From contig JBLHRR010000001.1 of the NCBI GenBank assembly GCA_047626155.1, positions 62,001 through 126,000 of the forward strand: a stretch of 64,000 nucleotides of DNA, read 5' to 3'. The notes under the pieces are model-generated. The model was not told where the DNA came from. It was given only the letters and a program-made list of their open reading frames with translations, and searched no databases. A program made the position numbers and the translations under genes. The stretch's first letter is position 1. Each line of letters starts with the position of its first letter. The DNA comes from CALGLS01 sp047626155. GTDB taxonomy: Bacteria > Bacteroidota > Bacteroidia > Chitinophagales > Saprospiraceae. Shown piece after piece: positions 60,075 through 64,000 of the stretch.

Positions 60075-60465
60075 CAGTTTTTATAGGGATTTCGACTGCA
60101 AGGAATCGTTTTTTCCGATGGAACAATTAATACAAACGATCAACTGTCCATTTCAGTTGGCATATGCAATACCATTATGATAGATTTTCTATTATTTATC
60201 AAATTTGGTCGGTACAAACTTAACAGATATTGCTTCTTCATTGTTACTAAAAAGGGTACTTTTGTATATGCTTTGTAAGGGGGAAGGCAAAAATGTCGGC
60301 TGATTGTTGTTTTGCAACATTTTTTACTATTCTCAGAAATTGCATAGTGGTCTGGTTTGTTTTTTGTGTCCTACTTATAGCTTATAGCCATCATATAATA
60401 ATTTTGAATTATTTCTTTCGTTTGTATAAAGAACAGCATACGAACCACCAAATCCATTAATAAAT

Positions 60466-61317
60466 ATGAAAAATCGGATTTTCTTGTTTTTACTAGCTAT
60501 CACTCCTTTTTTTACAAATGCCCAACATAGCGAAGTCGGTCTAATGATCGGAGCTTCTGTTTATCAGGGAGATTTGACGCCTTCTAATGTCTGGTCTAGT
60601 ATAGGAGAAACCCATGTAGCCTACGGCGCTTTCTATCGTTATAATATAAATGACTACGTAGCGGTTAAGCTTGGATTGACCCAAGGAACCATTTCAGGAG
60701 ATGATGTAAATTCAAAAGATGAAGGAAGAGAAAGCCGTAATCTTAGCTTTAAATCTGGTGTTACTGAGCTGGCAATTACTGGTGAATTTAATATATTAGG
60801 CTACCAACCTTATAATCTTACCCGTCCTTTCTCTCCTTATGTTTTTGCTGGAGTAGCAGTATACCGTTTTAATCCTAAAGCCGAATTGGATGACAAGTGG
60901 TATGAATTGCAACCACTAGGTACTGAAGGTCAAAATTTATCAGGCAGCGATAAATCTGCTTATAATTTAACTCAGGTTTCCATTCCTTTTGGTATAGGTG
61001 CTAAATATGCCCTTAACGATACTTGGAACATTGGAATTGAATTAGGTTCCAGATATACCTTCACAGACTACCTTGACGATGTAAGCACCACATTTGTAGG
61101 AGACAACGTTTGGGCTGAAACTGGAGAAGAACTCACTGGAAGCTTAGCCAACAGAAGCGAAGTGGTGAAATTTGGAGGTGAAGGCCGTGGAAATTCCAAG
61201 AATAAAGACTGGTATCTCATAGGAGGTATTACTGTTTCTTACAACTTTCTGGATAACGGCCTCTCTGGTTTCCGAAACAGAAATAGCCGTTCTAAGGATG
61301 GTTGCCCCGGATTCTAA
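60466..61317 (+). CDS. DUF6089/PorG-like outer-membrane protein
   Basis: A 283-residue exported protein (signal peptide ending TNAQ). It begins EVGLMIGASVYQGDLTPSNV and VAYGAFYRYNINDYVAVKLG, then PFSPYVFAGVAVYRFNPKAE, and ends with barrel strands (GGITVSYNFL) and a basic tail. This is the DUF6089 barrel, which includes PorG, an outer-membrane part of the T9SS. Given T9SS-tailed proteins in the window a T9SS role is possible, but the DUF6089 family has other members. Confidence 0.75.
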   Translation: MKNRIFLFLLAITPFFTNAQHSEVGLMIGASVYQGDLTPSNVWSSIGETHVAYGAFYRYNINDYVAVKLGLTQGTISGDDVNSKDEGRESRNLSFKSGVTELAITGEFNILGYQPYNLTRPFSPYVFAGVAVYRFNPKAELDDKWYELQPLGTEGQNLSGSDKSAYNLTQVSIPFGIGAKYALNDTWNIGIELGSRYTFTDYLDDVSTTFVGDNVWAETGEELTGSLANRSEVVKFGGEGRGNSKNKDWYLIGGITVSYNFLDNGLSGFRNRNSRSKDGCPGF

Positions 61318-61341
61318 AATTCTTCCCCTATATTCGCCTTT

Positions 61342-63243
61342 GTGAAACCAATCGACATACTACGACAATTCTGGGGATTCGACAACTTCCGACCACTTCA
61401 AGAAGACATCATCCAATCTGCCCTTGACGGGAAAGATACTTTAGCACTCCTTCCTACAGGCGGGGGTAAATCTTTATGCTTTCAAGTTCCTGCAATGTGC
61501 AAGGAGGGCATTTGTTTGGTTATTTCGCCTTTGATAGCGCTGATGAAAGATCAGGTATTTCACCTCCGTCAAAAAAATATTCCTGCGGAAGCTATTTTCT
61601 CTGGTATGCGTTATCAAGACATTGACCGCATTTTAGACAACTGTGTTTATGGCGATACTAAATTGCTCTATATCTCACCCGAGCGACTGAAAACAGAACT
61701 ATTTTTAGAACGGTTGAAGAAAATGAATGTCAATTTGATTGCTATTGATGAAGCACATTGTATTTCTCAATGGGGTTACGATTTTCGGCCTGCTTATTTG
61801 GAAATTGCATTGATTAGAGAATTGCTTCCAGAAGTTCCTCTGATTGCTTTGACAGCAACGGCTACCCCAAAGGTGGTGGAGGACATTCAACAAAAGTTGA
61901 ATTTCAAGAAGGAGAATGTTTTTCAGAAAAGTTTTGTTCGTGACAACTTGGCTTATGTCGTTTTGCACGAAAATCAAAAAGAAAAAAAGTTACTGGAGAT
62001 TCTAACAAATGTCAAAGGTTCCGGAGTCGTATATGTACGAAGTAGAAGAAGGACAAAGGATGTAGCTTTACTGTTACAACAGAAAGGAATTGCTGCTGAT
62101 TTTTACCATGGAGGGCTTCCTGGTGACGAACGTTCCAAAAAACAAGAAGCCTGGATTCGGAATGAAAATCGAATTATGGTTTGTACCAACGCTTTCGGTA
62201 TGGGGATCGATAAGTCAGACGTCCGTAGCGTCGTTCATTTGGATGTGCCAGATAGTCCGGAAGCTTATTTTCAAGAAGCGGGTAGGGGAGGCCGAGATGG
62301 GAAAAAAGCATTTTCAGTAATGCTCTATAAGAAAGAGGATGGGGAATCATTGCAGCATTTTTTCAATCAATCCTTTCCCCCCATCAAAACGATCAAACAG
62401 GTTTACCAAGCCCTAGGAAGCTTTTTCCAATTGGCAACTGGAGGCGGAGCTGGGCAAAGTTTTGATTTTGACATTGTCGACTTTTGTAAGAAATTTAATT
62501 TGAAGGCGATTCCTACTTACAGCAGCTTGAAAATTTTAGCCCAATCCGGCTGGCTGGTTTTGAGTGAATCCATATTCCTTCCGTCTTCGCTAACTATAAA
62601 GGTATCTAAAGAGAAGCTGTATGATTATCAATTGAAAAATAAAGATTTAGATACTTTAATAAAAGCAATACTTCGGAGTACTGAGGGTGCTTTCCATCAC
62701 TTTGTATCTATAAATGAAAATAACATTGCACTGTTTTTAAAATTGGATTACAACCTACTAATTGCCAATTTACATAAGCTACATAAAGAAGGGATTATCA
62801 TTTATAATCCAAAAAAGGATTCTCCACAAATTATCTTCTTAGAAGATCGGGTAACTATAGCTAATCTAACAATAGATCAAAAGCTTTATGAATTTAGGAA
62901 GAACAGGCAACAGGAGCGTGTCAAAAAAATGATTTCCTATGCCGAGGATGTTGTTTGCAGGCAAAGACAATTGTTGGAGTATTTCGGGGAAGATAACTCT
63001 AACAATTGTACGATTTGTGATGTTTGCTTAGGTAGAAATAAAACAGAAATATCCAAGGAGGATTATCTTCGTTATAAAGAGAAAATTAAAAAACTTTTGG
63101 AAGAGGATGCAATGTCTCTGGAAAACCTCGTTCAGGCCTTTGCGCCAAAGCACCAAAAGAAAGTATTGGTTGTAATGGAAACGCTCGCTGATGAAGGTTT
63201 TGTAGAAAATGTAGAAGGGTTGTTAAAATGGAATGATAAGTGA
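61342..63243 (+). CDS. recQ: ATP-dependent DNA helicase RecQ
   Basis: A 633-residue RecQ helicase. It starts at GTG, 24 bases after the previous stop, giving the standard N-terminus (LRQFWGFDNFRPLQEDII). Motif 0 is FRPLQ, motif I LPTGGGKSLCFQVPA, motif II IAIDEAHCISQWG, motif III LTATATP, motif V GMGIDKSDVR, motif VI YFQEAGRGGRDG. The zinc site has Cys in VCRQRQLLEYFG, then CTICDVC. There is no clear HRDC domain, so it is a short RecQ form. It unwinds DNA in the RecF repair path. Its stop overlaps the next gene's GTG by four bases. Confidence 0.95.
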   Translation: MKPIDILRQFWGFDNFRPLQEDIIQSALDGKDTLALLPTGGGKSLCFQVPAMCKEGICLVISPLIALMKDQVFHLRQKNIPAEAIFSGMRYQDIDRILDNCVYGDTKLLYISPERLKTELFLERLKKMNVNLIAIDEAHCISQWGYDFRPAYLEIALIRELLPEVPLIALTATATPKVVEDIQQKLNFKKENVFQKSFVRDNLAYVVLHENQKEKKLLEILTNVKGSGVVYVRSRRRTKDVALLLQQKGIAADFYHGGLPGDERSKKQEAWIRNENRIMVCTNAFGMGIDKSDVRSVVHLDVPDSPEAYFQEAGRGGRDGKKAFSVMLYKKEDGESLQHFFNQSFPPIKTIKQVYQALGSFFQLATGGGAGQSFDFDIVDFCKKFNLKAIPTYSSLKILAQSGWLVLSESIFLPSSLTIKVSKEKLYDYQLKNKDLDTLIKAILRSTEGAFHHFVSINENNIALFLKLDYNLLIANLHKLHKEGIIIYNPKKDSPQIIFLEDRVTIANLTIDQKLYEFRKNRQQERVKKMISYAEDVVCRQRQLLEYFGEDNSNNCTICDVCLGRNKTEISKEDYLRYKEKIKKLLEEDAMSLENLVQAFAPKHQKKVLVVMETLADEGFVENVEGLLKWNDK

Positions 63244-64000
63244 TCAAAATTAAAAAACTCATCTTCACTGTTACCAATGATTTAAATTATGACCAGCGCA
63301 TGATTCGGATTTGCAGTAGCTTAAGTAAGGGCGGTTATGAGGTGTTACTTGTTGGACGAAAGAAAAAAGACAGTTTGCCATTAGTAGATCAACACTTCGC
63401 CCAAAAGCGATTGTATTGTTATTTTGAAAAAGGTAAATGGTTTTATCTCGAGTACAATTTTAGATTGTTCTTCTTTTTATTATTTCAAAAGTTTGATTTG
63501 GTCTGTGGAATAGACTTGGACAGTCTCTTACCTGCACTTTGGGTAGCTAGAATAAAAGGAAAGATTTGTGTCTATGATGCTCATGAATATTACACAGAAT
63601 CTCCTGAAATTGTCAATCGCGGATTGATTAAAAAAATATGGACAGCGGTAGCAGCAATCAGTATTCCCAAAGTGGATGGCGCTTATACGGTTTGTCAAAG
63701 TTTAGCCACGATAATAGGAGAACGATATGGGAAAAGGTTTGATCTAGTTCGGAACATGCCCTTTACCATTCCCCCTCAAAAGGTGGTAGATGTATCTGAT
63801 GAAAAAGTATTGTTATACCAGGGTGCTTTGAATGATGGGAGAGGTTTGCCAGAATTAATCACGGCCATGAAATCCATTGATGGAGCGGAACTTTGGTTGG
63901 CGGGAGAAGGTGACCTATCAAAAGCGCTACGACAACAAGTTGCTGATTTGGGATTGGAAAAAAAGGTAAAATTTCTAGGCTACATACTTCCGGCGGAATT
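63240..64000 (+). CDS. GT4-type glycosyltransferase (3' end beyond window)
   Basis: A frame begins with GTG at 63240, overlapping the recQ stop by four bases (GTGA), and stays open to the window end (253 codons plus two bases). It reads KIKKLIFTVTNDLNYDQRMI, RICSSLSKGGYEVLLVGRKK, then ICVYDAHEYYTESPEIVNRG and LLYQGALNDGRGLPELITAM, LWLAGEGDLSKALRQQVADL. This is a GT-B fold of the GT4 type (YDaHEyytE and the C-terminal GxGRGl..l pattern). It likely transfers a sugar to a lipid or polysaccharide at the inner membrane. Acceptor unknown. Translation is probably coupled to recQ. Confidence 0.85.
   Translation, partial: MIKIKKLIFTVTNDLNYDQRMIRICSSLSKGGYEVLLVGRKKKDSLPLVDQHFAQKRLYCYFEKGKWFYLEYNFRLFFFLLFQKFDLVCGIDLDSLLPALWVARIKGKICVYDAHEYYTESPEIVNRGLIKKIWTAVAAISIPKVDGAYTVCQSLATIIGERYGKRFDLVRNMPFTIPPQKVVDVSDEKVLLYQGALNDGRGLPELITAMKSIDGAELWLAGEGDLSKALRQQVADLGLEKKVKFLGYILPAE

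Noticed and set aside
60121..60465. A small RNA or gene in the gap before the PorG-like gene
   Set aside because: Only AT-rich DNA with a plus-strand TACTTTTG box about 200 bases from the start was seen; no frame or clear hairpin supports a gene.

Overview
The window looks like chromosomal DNA from a low-GC member of the Bacteroidota, most likely a saprospire-type marine or aquatic lineage. This rests on three signs. Several secreted proteins end in the type IX secretion (T9SS) sorting domain. Lipoproteins, DUF1573, DUF481-like and DUF6089/PorG-like outer-membrane proteins are frequent. Some genes have a Bacteroidota -7 element of the form TAnnTTTG. No phage, plasmid, insertion sequence or CRISPR array was seen. 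The species cannot be fixed from sequence alone.

Layout. 1-5.2 kb: an outer-membrane TonB-type receptor (cut by the window edge), a LytTR gene remnant, a DUF1573 protein and an outer-membrane barrel. 5.4-12.3 kb: an SLC12-like cation-chloride transporter and three secreted proteins, two with T9SS tails. 12.5-15.7 kb: a galactose locus (galK, a decayed galT, a divergent Nudix-type regulator with candidate operators between them) and tRNA-Leu and tRNA-Gly. 15.9-17.8 kb: three related Sm-like/barrel genes, of which only the middle one is intact. 18-25 kb: lipoproteins, a VWA protein and a trans-sulfuration enzyme. 25.5-34.3 kb: a double-AAA+ ATPase, a thioredoxin-SPOR fusion, a CCA-adding/poly(A) polymerase-type enzyme, an FKBP, a cyclase-family hydrolase and a PAS histidine kinase. 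34.5-41.7 kb: an O-methyltransferase, a two-gene unit coding for a giant coiled-coil protein with peptidoglycan-binding-like segments, a MEST-like hydrolase and NDH-2. 42.4-47.1 kb: a huge MopE-type repeat protein with a T9SS tail and a TlpA-like oxidoreductase. 47.2-53 kb: RDD and CYTH proteins, a 5'-truncated WG-repeat-like gene, a TolB-like propeller lipoprotein and an oligopeptide-binding lipoprotein. 53.2-56 kb: a futalosine-pathway menaquinone cluster (mqnE, a histidine phosphatase, mqnA). 56-64 kb: an E1-like/rhodanese enzyme, a subtilase, a PorG-like protein, RecQ and the start of a glycosyltransferase.

Themes. Envelope and secretion functions dominate. Gene decay is frequent: galT, LytTR, DUF1801, a ParA-like fragment, two Sm/barrel paralogues, a WG-repeat gene and an unidentified broken frame. 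Two dispersed families of long palindromic repeats (A: two copies; B: three copies plus one variant) occupy intergenic gaps. The best candidates for undescribed biology are the 124-aa/845-aa two-gene unit at 35.4-38.4 kb, the AAA+ ATPase with a duplicated N-terminal domain, the two repeat families, and the galK locus that has lost galT.
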